Source: Verrucomicrobiaceae bacterium (lineage in GTDB: Bacteria; Verrucomicrobiota; Verrucomicrobiia; Verrucomicrobiales; Verrucomicrobiaceae). From it: a stretch of 64,000 bases of DNA. The stretch lies in assembly GCA_016795365.1 (NCBI GenBank), contig JAEUHN010000001.1:248001-312000 (forward strand). The letters run 5' to 3'. Positions 44,637-52,906 of this stretch are shown here, piece by piece (the stretch's first letter is position 1; each line of letters starts with the position of its first letter). The notes under the pieces are model-generated. The model did no database searches. It was given only the letters and a program-made list of their open reading frames with translations, and was not told where the DNA came from. A program made the translations under genes and the position numbers.

Positions 44637-45635
44637 GTAACGCCCTTTCCGCGGACCCGTCATCCATTTCCAGGCACTCTCAATGTGACTGCGCGGATCT
44701 TTGAACTGCGCCTCCCAACCGAGCACTGACTTTGCCCGAGCCGGATTGCAGATCAACTCACTCGGATCACCTGCGCGACGCGGTCCATACTGAACCGGCA
44801 CCGTCTTGCCAGTCACGGCCTCCGCCGTCTGGATGATCTCCTTCACGCTGAAACCACGCCCTGTGCCCAAATTCACAGCGGTGGTCTCCCCGCCTTTGCG
44901 GAGGTAGTCCAGAGCTTGCGCATGGGCAGAGGCGAGGTCATTGACGTGGATGTAGTCACGGATGCAGGTGCCGTCCGGCGTGGGGTAATCGCTGCCGAAG
45001 ACGGTGATCGCCTCGATCTCGCCCGTGATCGCCATGAGGATGCGCGGGATAAGATGGGTCTCGGGAGTGTGATCTTCACCGATCTCGCCGTCCAGATCAC
45101 AACCGCTAGCATTAAAGTATCGGAGAAACACGCACTGCAAGCCCCAGGCCGTGCCACAGTCGCGCAGCACGCGCTCCAGCATCCACTTGCTGGCACCGTA
45201 GGGGTTCACGGGCTGCTGCGGATGATCCTCGCTCATCGGCATGAATTGCGGATCGCCGTAGGTCGCACAGGTGCTCGAAAAGATGAACATTTTGCACCCA
45301 TGTTTCTGCATCGTGTCTAGCAAGGTAAGCGGAGCAGCGAGGTTGTTGCGGTAATACTTGAGCGGATCGGTGACGGACTCTCCCACAAACGCGAATGCGG
45401 CGAAATGCAGGACCGCTTCAATCTTATGCTGCGCGAAGAGACTGTCGATCAGTGCAGCATCACTCATATCACCACGAACAAAAGTCACACGATCCAATGG
45501 CAATGCTTCCACATGCCCAAAGACGAGGTTGTCTAGGACGATGATGCGTTCGTGCATGGACAACAGATGGCGGACGGTGTGCGAGCCAATGTAGCCTGCA
45601 CCGCCAGTGACAAGAAGGGAGCCAGAAGAGGACAT
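44628..45635 (-). CDS. galE: UDP-glucose 4-epimerase
   Basis: A 335-aa extended SDR enzyme interconverting UDP-glucose and UDP-galactose. The NAD motif TGGAGYIGSH lies at about 10-19, FSSTCATYG carries the catalytic Ser/Thr, and NPYGASKWMLE the Tyr-x-x-x-Lys pair. TPDGTCIRDYIHV and NLGTGRGFSVKEII are GalE signatures. It supplies sugar nucleotides for cell-surface glycans. Convergent overlap of 9 bp with gntK; divergent from the oxidoreductase gene. Confidence 0.95.
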   Translation of the reverse strand: MSSSGSLLVTGGAGYIGSHTVRHLLSMHERIIVLDNLVFGHVEALPLDRVTFVRGDMSDAALIDSLFAQHKIEAVLHFAAFAFVGESVTDPLKYYRNNLAAPLTLLDTMQKHGCKMFIFSSTCATYGDPQFMPMSEDHPQQPVNPYGASKWMLERVLRDCGTAWGLQCVFLRYFNASGCDLDGEIGEDHTPETHLIPRILMAITGEIEAITVFGSDYPTPDGTCIRDYIHVNDLASAHAQALDYLRKGGETTAVNLGTGRGFSVKEIIQTAEAVTGKTVPVQYGPRRAGDPSELICNPARAKSVLGWEAQFKDPRSHIESAWKWMTGPRKGRYSA

Positions 45636-45753
45636 AGCCGGACTGTCCCGAAGGCGTGCGTGGATGCAACACTCTCAAACGGGTGGCAGTAGATCCTTCG
45701 GGCCTTTTCCTTGCCTTGACCACGTCCCCGGTCCCGCTAGTCTCGCGCCCACT

Positions 45754-46911
45754 ATGGACACCGTCAGACTCGGCATCGTTGGACTCGGCAACATGGGCAA
45801 GGCCCATCTCGCAAACATTCGCGCAGGGAAGGTTCCCGGCATGAAAGTCACCGCCCTGTGCGAAAGCCACGGCACCATCCCGCCACTTAATGACGGCGAG
45901 ACCGCGTTCACCGATGTGAGCAAGATGATCGACTCCGGTCTCATCGACGCGATCCTCATTTGCACACCGCACTTCAGCCACACCACCATCGGCATTGAGG
46001 CGCTGACCAAGGGCCTGCACGTTCTCGTGGAGAAGCCGATCTCCGTTCACAAGGCGGACTGCGAGCGCCTGATCGCGGCGCACACGGACAAGTCGAAGGT
46101 CTTTGCTGCGATGTTCAACATGCGCACCAGCCCGACCTTCAAGAAGGTCAAGGACCTGATCGACAGCGGTGAACTTGGCGAGATTCGCCGTGTGCACTGG
46201 GAAGTGACCAACTGGTTCCGAACCAACTACTACTACGCGACCGGCGGCTGGCGCGGCACTTGGAAGGGCGAAGGCGGCGGCGTGCTCATGAATCAGTGCC
46301 CGCACAATCTCGATCTGTTCCAGTGGATGTTCGGCATGCCGCAGCGCATCCACGGCTTCTGCCAGTTCGGTCGTTATCATCAGGTCGAGGTCGAAGACAA
46401 TGTCACCGCCGTGTTCGGCTACGACAGCGGCATGACCGCCACCTTCATCACCAGCACGGGCGAGGCTCCGGGGGCCAACCGTCTCGAGATCACTGGAGAG
46501 CAAGGCCGCGTGACCGTGACCGATGGCACGAAGATTCACTTCCAGCGCAATCGTCAGGCGATGAGCAAGTTCTGCATGGAAGCCGAGGCCGCCTTCGCGA
46601 TGCCTGAGAGCTGGCACATGGAGATCCCGCTTGCCGAGGGCGGTGGTCAGCATGTCGAGATCCTTCAGAACTTCACCAACGCGATCCTCAAGGGCGAGAA
46701 GCTCCTGAGCCCCGCCGAAGAAGGTATCTACAGCGTGGAACTGGCCAATGCGATCCTGCTCTCCACTTGGCAAAGCAAGCCCATCGACCTGCCGATGTCC
46801 GCCGCGGACTACGAGAACCTGCTCATCGAGAAAGGCGAGAAGAGCACCTTCCAGAAGACCAAGGTCGTCGCGAAAGCCACGGCGGATGACTTCGCGAAGA
46901 GTTTCCGCTGA
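45754..46911 (+). CDS. Gfo/Idh/MocA-family oxidoreductase (385 aa)
   Basis: An NAD(P)-dependent sugar or inositol-type dehydrogenase. The Rossmann motif GIVGLGNMGKAH is near the N-terminus, ICTPHFSHTTIGIEALTKGLHVLVEKPIS holds the EKP signature, and WRGTWKGEGGGVLMNQCPHNLDLFQWMFG carries the catalytic His/Asp-bearing helix. ATG 45754 starts six residues before the Rossmann strand; the open frame upstream overlaps galE and is not credible. Substrate unknown. Confidence 0.93.
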   Translation: MDTVRLGIVGLGNMGKAHLANIRAGKVPGMKVTALCESHGTIPPLNDGETAFTDVSKMIDSGLIDAILICTPHFSHTTIGIEALTKGLHVLVEKPISVHKADCERLIAAHTDKSKVFAAMFNMRTSPTFKKVKDLIDSGELGEIRRVHWEVTNWFRTNYYYATGGWRGTWKGEGGGVLMNQCPHNLDLFQWMFGMPQRIHGFCQFGRYHQVEVEDNVTAVFGYDSGMTATFITSTGEAPGANRLEITGEQGRVTVTDGTKIHFQRNRQAMSKFCMEAEAAFAMPESWHMEIPLAEGGGQHVEILQNFTNAILKGEKLLSPAEEGIYSVELANAILLSTWQSKPIDLPMSAADYENLLIEKGEKSTFQKTKVVAKATADDFAKSFR

Positions 46912-47027
46912 TCCACGCCTTCAATGGACCATACATCACTTGCATCGCCCAAATGGCACGCCTCCATATCATCGCTTGAATCGTAGTTTCCAGCTCAACC
47001 CTAACCTAACTCATACCTCCTAACTCT

Positions 47028-47498
47028 ATGGCTCTCTCTGTTGGCTCCAAAGCCCCATCCTTCACCCTCAAGTCCAAGAACGCTGAAGGTCTCAGCGACG
47101 TGTCGTTGCCCTCGGGCAAGAACACCGTTCTTCTGTTCTTCCCTCTGGCCTTCACTGGTGTTTGCACGCAGGAACTCTGCGACATCACTGCAGGACTCAG
47201 TTCTTACAGCGATCTGAATGCTGAAGTCATTGGTATCAGCGTGGACAGTCCCTTTGCTCAGGAAGCCTGGGCCCAGAAAGAAAAGATCGGCATCACGCTC
47301 GTGAGTGACCTGAACAAGGAAACCACCAAGGCCTACGATGTCGTCTTCCCTGGCCTCGCAGGGATTGGTGACACCTCGGCCCGCGCAGCTTTCGTGATCG
47401 ACAAGAACGGCGTCATTCAATATGCCGAGCAGACTCCTACTCCGAAGGACCTTCCAAACTTCGAGGCAGTGAAAGCTACGCTGGCCAAGCTGGCCTAA
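47028..47498 (+). CDS. Peroxiredoxin, AhpE/Prx5-like (156 aa)
   Basis: A thioredoxin-fold peroxidase with peroxidatic Cys46 in FPLAFTGVCTQELC; Cys51 five residues on may act as resolving cysteine as in atypical two-Cys enzymes. VIGISVDSPFAQEAWA and ARAAFVIDKNGVIQYAE are standard. No signal peptide, so it acts in the cytoplasm. The start is preceded by a pyrimidine-rich CTAACCTAACTCAT leader with no Shine-Dalgarno sequence. A terminator follows. Confidence 0.94.
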   Translation: MALSVGSKAPSFTLKSKNAEGLSDVSLPSGKNTVLLFFPLAFTGVCTQELCDITAGLSSYSDLNAEVIGISVDSPFAQEAWAQKEKIGITLVSDLNKETTKAYDVVFPGLAGIGDTSARAAFVIDKNGVIQYAEQTPTPKDLPNFEAVKATLAKLA

Positions 47499-47528
47499 AG
47501 CTGCTTCACCTGACTCGCTTCAAGAACA

Positions 47529-47563
47529 ACGGCAGCCTCGTGAGAGGCTGCCGTCTTGATTTT
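47529..47563 (+). terminator. Rho-independent terminator (possibly bidirectional)
   Basis: A perfect 11-bp stem, ACGGCAGCCTC (47529-47539) with 47544-47554, loop GTGA, is followed by CTTGATTTT. It sits between the convergent peroxiredoxin and polysaccharide export genes. Confidence 0.85.
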
Positions 47564-47588
47564 GCAGGTTGATTGGATGCCTCGAAGA

Positions 47589-48152
47589 TCAGTCGGGAAC
47601 CACAACACGATCACCTGGCTCCAGGAGCATCTCGTTCTCGCGATTGCTGGTCTTGGAGAGATCGAGAGGACCATATTCCTTGCCGTCGCGGACAAGCTTC
47701 ACTTTCTTCATGTTGCCGAAGGGCGTCTTGCCACCAGCCATATCAATGGCAGCAGCGATATTCAGACCCGATCGATAGGCCACTGGACCGGGCTTCTGCA
47801 CCGCGCCACCTACTGTCACCACACGCTCCGTTCCGGTGGTGTCCACGGAGATTGAAATGGTAGGATGGGTGTAGATTTCTTTGCTCTTGTATAGACTGGC
47901 GATTTTACGTTCGAGCTCCGAGGGCTTCATGCCGGATGCCTGCACCTCGTCCAAATAAAGCAGGCTGATGCTACCTTGCTCGCTGATACGATAGAGATGG
48001 CTGATCTGGCTGACTTCTTCAGGCGGAATGCCGCTAATCTGGATCCCAATCTGATCACCGGATTTGAGCGGCAACTCTTTGTTCTGCGCGTGGAGCGCCG
48101 GTGCGATGATTCCAAATAGGATCGCCAGCAATAGGTGAAGATGTCTGGTCAT
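47589..48152 (-). CDS. Short polysaccharide export (Wza-type) protein (187 aa)
   Basis: ATG 48152 opens a signal peptide (MTRHLHLLLAILFGIIAPALHAQ) without a lipobox cysteine. The mature protein holds a polysaccharide export domain (LKSGDQIGIQISGIPPEEVSQ, YRISEQGSISLLYLDEVQASGMKPSELERKI) and one SLBB-like domain (VVTVGGAVQKPGPVAYRSGLNIAAAIDMAGG). It lacks the C-terminal outer-membrane helix and second SLBB of Wza, so it is a short periplasmic version. It follows the tyrosine autokinase gene by 19 bp, and together they would drive capsule or exopolysaccharide export. Confidence 0.88.
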   Translation of the reverse strand: MTRHLHLLLAILFGIIAPALHAQNKELPLKSGDQIGIQISGIPPEEVSQISHLYRISEQGSISLLYLDEVQASGMKPSELERKIASLYKSKEIYTHPTISISVDTTGTERVVTVGGAVQKPGPVAYRSGLNIAAAIDMAGGKTPFGNMKKVKLVRDGKEYGPLDLSKTSNRENEMLLEPGDRVVVPD

Positions 48153-48171
48153 GGGCGTGTTGGGCTTGGGT

Positions 48172-50352
48172 TTAGAAGACGTCGGCCCCATCGCGGCGTG
48201 GAGCAGCCACTACCGATGGAGCTGCCGGGACTGCGTTGTTTTTGCGTTTACGTTTCTCAGGCGCACCACCAGGCATGTTGGTGGGCGAGTAGTAGGTGTA
48301 GTAGCTGGTGTAGTAGGAATAAGAAGAGTCGCTGCGGACATCAACGTTGTTCAGAACGACGCCGAGCACATTGCCGCCCACATTTTCGATCGCCTGCTTA
48401 ACGCGCATCAACATTTGACGCGGCAGCTTCCGATGCTGGACGACGATAATGGTCATGTCGGCTTCATTAGCCAGCACGGAGGCATCGCTAACTCCAAGAA
48501 TGGGTGGCGAGTCGATCAACACGAGGTCGAACCGACTCTTCACATCGGCGATCAAATCGGACATGCGCTGAGAGTTCAGGATGCCGGCACTGTCGGCAGG
48601 CAGCACACCGCTAGGGAGGAAATACAGATTATCGACGGGTGTCTTCAAGACTACGTCTTCCAGCTGCACATCGGTGGTCAGGTAGTTCGTGAGACCAACC
48701 GCGTTGCTTGTATCAAAGAGGGTGTGAAGGCGAGGACGGCGAAGGTCGGCATCAATCAGCAAAACATTATATCCGCCCTGCGCACAAACAAAGGCGAGGT
48801 TCGTGAGGGTGGTCGACTTCCCCTCGCCCGCACCGCCGGAGACGACAGTGATGCAGTTTGCATTCGCATTGCGCCGATTGAACTCGATGTTCGTTCGCAG
48901 AATACGATAAGCCTCCGCATCAGGCATGAAGCCGCTGCTGCGATGGAGCACACCGACATCTTTGGGTATCACGGCAAGCACCGGCACACCAAGAAGGCGT
49001 TCGACGTCATCAAGGCTCTTCACACTCGTGTCCATGTATTCGAGAGCGAAGGCGAGTCCGAATCCGAACATGAGGCCAACGATCGCACCCAAAGTTAAAT
49101 TGAGCATGACGCGTGGCTTGGCGGGCGTGGTCTCGACTTGGGCCTCCTGCCAGATGGTGGCTGGCGATTTCGATACTTCCAGGTTGGACTCCTCATTGCT
49201 AAGAGTCTCTCTCTTCTTCAGGAGCATACCTTCCAGCTGCTCCACATCACGCTTGGCGATCAAATAGGTCGTGGTGGAGGACTGTTTGTCGATGGCACTG
49301 TTGTTCTGGTCGTTGTTCATCTTCTCCAGGCTCTTTTTGTTGGCCTCGAGTCCGGCGAGCTTGTCCTTGAGTCCTGAGATGTGATCGACCGCCGCTTTTG
49401 TAATCAATTCCTTGTTCTTGGCGATTTGCGCCTGAAGGCTCAAGACCGTCGGATGCCGACGACCGAGCCCCCCATTAATCGCACCCTCGATTGAAATCTG
49501 AGCCTTCTGCATCTCGGAGAGAAGCACTGGGATACTCTGGTTCTCGAGCTTGAGAGCAGAGGCGCGCTCAACGAGTTCATCGGGAGAGAGTGAACTTAGT
49601 CTATCGATGTCAGCCTTGAGGGTGAGAATGTCTGAGTCGATTTTGTATTGCTGCTGCTCCCGGGTGATCGCCATAGAGCCTTCTGCAGTCTGGACCTGGT
49701 AGCCCGGGAGCCGAGCCATGGTTCCTCCACCCACTTCTTCGACGATGCCCGCGTCCTTCTTGGCTTGCTGCATTTTTGTGCGTGCCGCCGTCGCTTGGAG
49801 TTCGATGTCGGTCACCTGCTTGCGCAAGACGGTTAGTGCTCGCTCCTTCTGCTCGCGCTCAACCTCGATACGTTGCTTCATGTAGCTCTTGGCTACCGAG
49901 TTGGCGATGTCAGCTGCAAGCTGAGGGTTCTCGTCGAAGGCTTCAATGACCACGAAGTCCGAACGAATCCCGGCCTGAGGATCCAGATTGGCCGCCAGCT
50001 TGGACAGGGCATCACGCGAGTTGGGTAGATTCCACTGTTTGGCAAGATTGAGTTCTTCGACCACGGGCGCGAGCGTGCGAGACATCGTAAGCGTCTCAAA
50101 CTCGGTCTTTAGCGCATTCTCCGTCATCATCGTCGGGTCATTGAAACCCACGCTCTGCTCTTTGACCTTGTTCGGATCTCGCTCGATCTTCATCTTGACC
50201 TGCCCACGGTATTTGCGCGGCATGATGTAGGTGATGATTGAGGCGACTGCGAAGATCAGGAGAAAAGACAAGATGATCGGACCAAGCCGGTTCTTGATGA
50301 TCTGCCACGAATCCACTGCGTGACGCTGCATTTCCATACTCATCTCATTCAT
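48172..50352 (-). CDS. Wzc-type polysaccharide co-polymerase / tyrosine autokinase (726 aa)
   Basis: The N-terminal Wzz domain has a membrane helix (about 25-46, IILSFLLIFAVASIITYIMP). A long coiled-coil periplasmic region (about 150-400) and a second helix (about 425-445, LTLGAIVGLMFGFGLAFALEY) precede a BY-kinase domain. That domain has Walker A GGAGEGKST, Walker A' LLIDADLRRP and Walker B LVLIDSPP. The C-terminus carries a tyrosine cluster (YSYYTSYYTYY) for autophosphorylation, then a basic KRKRK stretch. Such proteins set chain length and gate export. No glycosyltransferase or polymerase gene lies beside it. Confidence 0.94.
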   Translation of the reverse strand: MNEMSMEMQRHAVDSWQIIKNRLGPIILSFLLIFAVASIITYIMPRKYRGQVKMKIERDPNKVKEQSVGFNDPTMMTENALKTEFETLTMSRTLAPVVEELNLAKQWNLPNSRDALSKLAANLDPQAGIRSDFVVIEAFDENPQLAADIANSVAKSYMKQRIEVEREQKERALTVLRKQVTDIELQATAARTKMQQAKKDAGIVEEVGGGTMARLPGYQVQTAEGSMAITREQQQYKIDSDILTLKADIDRLSSLSPDELVERASALKLENQSIPVLLSEMQKAQISIEGAINGGLGRRHPTVLSLQAQIAKNKELITKAAVDHISGLKDKLAGLEANKKSLEKMNNDQNNSAIDKQSSTTTYLIAKRDVEQLEGMLLKKRETLSNEESNLEVSKSPATIWQEAQVETTPAKPRVMLNLTLGAIVGLMFGFGLAFALEYMDTSVKSLDDVERLLGVPVLAVIPKDVGVLHRSSGFMPDAEAYRILRTNIEFNRRNANANCITVVSGGAGEGKSTTLTNLAFVCAQGGYNVLLIDADLRRPRLHTLFDTSNAVGLTNYLTTDVQLEDVVLKTPVDNLYFLPSGVLPADSAGILNSQRMSDLIADVKSRFDLVLIDSPPILGVSDASVLANEADMTIIVVQHRKLPRQMLMRVKQAIENVGGNVLGVVLNNVDVRSDSSYSYYTSYYTYYSPTNMPGGAPEKRKRKNNAVPAAPSVVAAPRRDGADVF

Positions 50353-50478
50353 AGCTTTCGAGTATTATTGATGGTCAGAATTTATTAACAATTTAAGGCG
50401 GAAAAGAACCCCCGAGCGTGATCATCGAATGAGCGGCCTCGAGGGTGTGCTTGGTCGGAAAGAGAGGATTTCTCTGAA

Positions 50479-51666
50479 CTAGAACTGAGCACTGAGTCCG
50501 AGCGAAACGCGGTTGCGATCATAGTCGCGAAGGTTGTCGTCTGAGGTCAGGACCGTGTAGCTGTAGTTGGCATCCAGGCTGACGTTGTTCCACACTTGGT
50601 ATCCAAGGCCCGCCGTTGCGCTCAACTCATGCTCGTTCACATCGGGAGCAATGCCGATGCCATCAAAGGTGCTGTAGGCGTAGTTCACCCCGCCGTTCAC
50701 CCGAAGGCGTTTGGAGACCTGATGAGAAGCGCTGGCACCCAACCGGTAAGAATACCTCGAGCCGTAGTTACCGATCTCAGATCCATCGAATCCAACGGCT
50801 GTAAAGACCTGCAAGGTGGTCCGGTCGCTCGTCGCATGGTTGAGGGATGCCTCAAAGTAGGGGGCAGTTTCCTTGCTCCGGTCAGAACTATACATTTCAG
50901 CCCCAGCGCGGAATGATCCAGCGGTGCGCTCGCTCCAGGCCTTGTCCACACCGGCAAGGATGTAGTGGGAAGAAAAATCATTGTTCGCGGAGCGGTAATC
51001 AACCGTCCGATAGCGATACTCGCCGACTAGCTTGACCGTCTTGGTCCAGGCCCAGGAGAACTGCTGAGAAATCAGGTGCGAGTAACGGTCTTCGAAGCGT
51101 CCGATGTCGCCGTCCTCATATTTGATGCCATCAAAGGTGTAAGAGGTCGTGGTGCTGAACCTCTCGGACCACGCATATGCTGCGGCGAAACTGTTGTAGC
51201 CATAGAAATACTGACCATTGCGAAGAGCAGTCGAAGCTCCAAGGCCAAAGTTTGGCTCCACTTCGTAGGTGAGGTAGAAGTTGTTGGTGAACTTCAACCT
51301 TTCTGAAGCGGCATGAGCAATATTGAATACCACTCGTGCACTGTAATCGGTATCCTCGGCCCGATTGGTGCTATCGAGGTAGTTGATGACACCGAAATCA
51401 ACACCAAGGTCATACGGGCTGATCTGGTCGGGATCGGAGTAGTTCAATCCAAGACCGCCTTGAATGAACAGTGAGTCGATATCGGCTGCGTCACTCGCTT
51501 TATAGTTCAAAGAATCGTAGCCCATGCCGACACCTGCGGTAATCGTCGTGGGAGTGGGTTTCTTGAAGTCAGAGCGATGTTGCAGAGAAAGCAGTCCTTG
51601 CGCTGATGCAGCGGAGGAAACCGCCATCATTGCGAACGTGACAAGAGCTGAAAATTTCATTTTCAT
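50479..51666 (-). CDS. Outer-membrane beta-barrel protein of exopolysaccharide cluster (395 aa)
   Basis: A signal peptide (MKMKFSALVTFAMMAVSSAASAQ) precedes alternating aromatic/polar strands throughout, ending NRVSLGLSAQF with a terminal Phe as in outer-membrane barrels. It resembles the putative beta-barrel porin family found in exopolysaccharide and exosortase loci. Located directly upstream of the autokinase gene on the same strand, it may form the outer-membrane pore that the short Wza-type protein lacks. Confidence 0.82.
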   Translation of the reverse strand: MKMKFSALVTFAMMAVSSAASAQGLLSLQHRSDFKKPTPTTITAGVGMGYDSLNYKASDAADIDSLFIQGGLGLNYSDPDQISPYDLGVDFGVINYLDSTNRAEDTDYSARVVFNIAHAASERLKFTNNFYLTYEVEPNFGLGASTALRNGQYFYGYNSFAAAYAWSERFSTTTSYTFDGIKYEDGDIGRFEDRYSHLISQQFSWAWTKTVKLVGEYRYRTVDYRSANNDFSSHYILAGVDKAWSERTAGSFRAGAEMYSSDRSKETAPYFEASLNHATSDRTTLQVFTAVGFDGSEIGNYGSRYSYRLGASASHQVSKRLRVNGGVNYAYSTFDGIGIAPDVNEHELSATAGLGYQVWNNVSLDANYSYTVLTSDDNLRDYDRNRVSLGLSAQF

Positions 51667-51730
51667 GGCTATTTCGGAGAAGGCAGGAATTTAAAGGCGC
51701 AATGGACCTGGGTCGGGGAAAAGACCTCCA

Positions 51731-52360
51731 TCAGGGAGCCCAGTTAGCCATGGATGGCGACAGGGGTTCCTGCACCACTCTCCGCTTGGGTTGATGAGGC
51801 TTGTTTGAGCGACGCTTGGGCGTCTCAGGCTCAGGATCTTCCTCCACGATGGGAAGGAAACCACCCACCGCTGGAGCCATCAGATACACGCCTCGAATGC
51901 CAGTAAAGCTCTGTGAGAAGTCCGTGCTTTTGTCTTTCGGGGGCTGAATGGCCTCGGAGGGAACAACTCGCTTCGCATCCTTTCCGGACTTCTGAGATAC
52001 GGTTTGCGCTTGATTGCCACCTTCCACAACCCCAGGGGAAACCGCATTGGCGCACTCAATGATCACTGGAGACATCTTGGGTGCCACCGCAACGGCAGTT
52101 TGCACGATTTGTTTGATCATCGGCTGATCCGCATTCGATGCGGTGATAGCAGCTTTGACGATCTCACAAGCGCAGGTTTCGTTGATCACGAGGGCGTCCT
52201 CCACAATCATGAGCACTTTAGTGGGCTCCTTTGTGACCGATTCTCGGACGTCCTGCGCGATTTTATCGCAGTTAGATGGGGCTCCTGCAATAGCGCCAGT
52301 GGTCAAACTGGATACGGCAAGCGTCAACCCGAAGGCTCGAATGCTTGTTGAGAAGGACAT
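51731..52360 (-). CDS. Secreted protein of unknown function in exopolysaccharide cluster (209 aa)
   Basis: A signal peptide (MSFSTSIRAFGLTLAVSSLTTGAIAG) is followed by a helical part with three or four cysteines (SNCDKIAQDV, ETCACEIVKAAI, IIECANAV). A low-complexity, lysine/proline-rich C-terminus follows (EEDPEPETPKRRSNKPHQPKR). No family recognised. As first gene of the minus-strand run (this gene, barrel, autokinase, export protein) it is probably part of the same system. Confidence 0.75.
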   Translation of the reverse strand: MSFSTSIRAFGLTLAVSSLTTGAIAGAPSNCDKIAQDVRESVTKEPTKVLMIVEDALVINETCACEIVKAAITASNADQPMIKQIVQTAVAVAPKMSPVIIECANAVSPGVVEGGNQAQTVSQKSGKDAKRVVPSEAIQPPKDKSTDFSQSFTGIRGVYLMAPAVGGFLPIVEEDPEPETPKRRSNKPHQPKRRVVQEPLSPSMANWAP

Positions 52361-52388
52361 AATTCAGATCGGTTGATAATGTGTGTCT

Positions 52389-52459
52389 GGAGCGGGTAGC
52401 GGGAATCGAACCCGCGTGGCCAGCTTGGAAGGCTGGCGCTTTACCATTAAGCTATACCC
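52389..52459 (-). tRNA. tRNA-Gly (anticodon TCC)
   Basis: A full cloverleaf is readable on the minus strand: acceptor GCGGGTA/TACCCGC, D-arm TAGCTTAATGGTAAAGC, anticodon stem CCAGC/GCTGG with loop CTTCCAA (anticodon TCC), and T-arm GCGGGTTCGATTCCCGC. The 71-nt gene has discriminator T and no encoded CCA. The upstream DNA has TATAGT (52472-52467) close to the 5' end. Confidence 0.97.
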
Positions 52460-52906
52460 GCAATTGACACTATATTAACACACAAAAACGATCTGCTGCA
52501 ACAAGTTTTTTGAAAAGCTATAATTACTGCAAATTGCTAGCTTCGTCTGACTCTTCACTTTGGCCATTGTTTGACCGCTGCTGAAGCCAATCTTTGGCTA
52601 ACAATTAGGAGTCATAATCAAGTTTCCGTTCAGGGCAAGTCCAGGATTCAAATTCTCGTGGTCGACGCAGAACTCAAACGAACATATTTACAGGCAAAAA
52701 GCCTCTAATCCACGGTTGTATTCAACTGAAAATCTCTCTGGTTGTTCTTAGTTCTTCGACTTGATTCATCCTCACCCATGACATTCTGCAATCCCAAAGC
52801 AGGAAGCCGAATTTCCGCGCACGATGGCATTTGTTTGACCCCACCGGCGTCTTACACGCCCCAATCGTCGGCTTTTCGAGTTCGTATTTAGCGACCTCCT
52901 TGATTC
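52460..52906. other. AT-rich intergenic region, no gene seen
   Basis: This 447-bp stretch between tRNA-Gly and comEC is clearly more AT-rich than its surroundings. It should hold the tRNA promoter (minus) and the comEC promoter (plus). I see no convincing ORF, hairpin terminator or repeat; short frames inside lack coding character. Confidence 0.5.

Noticed and set aside
47589-52459. Genomic island inserted at tRNA-Gly carrying the exopolysaccharide genes
   Set aside because: No integrase and no duplicate of the tRNA 3' end was found; proximity alone is insufficient.
52630-52690. tRNA-like stretch with GATTCAAATTC near tRNA-Gly
   Set aside because: A T-arm-like string is present but no acceptor or anticodon stem can be folded around it.
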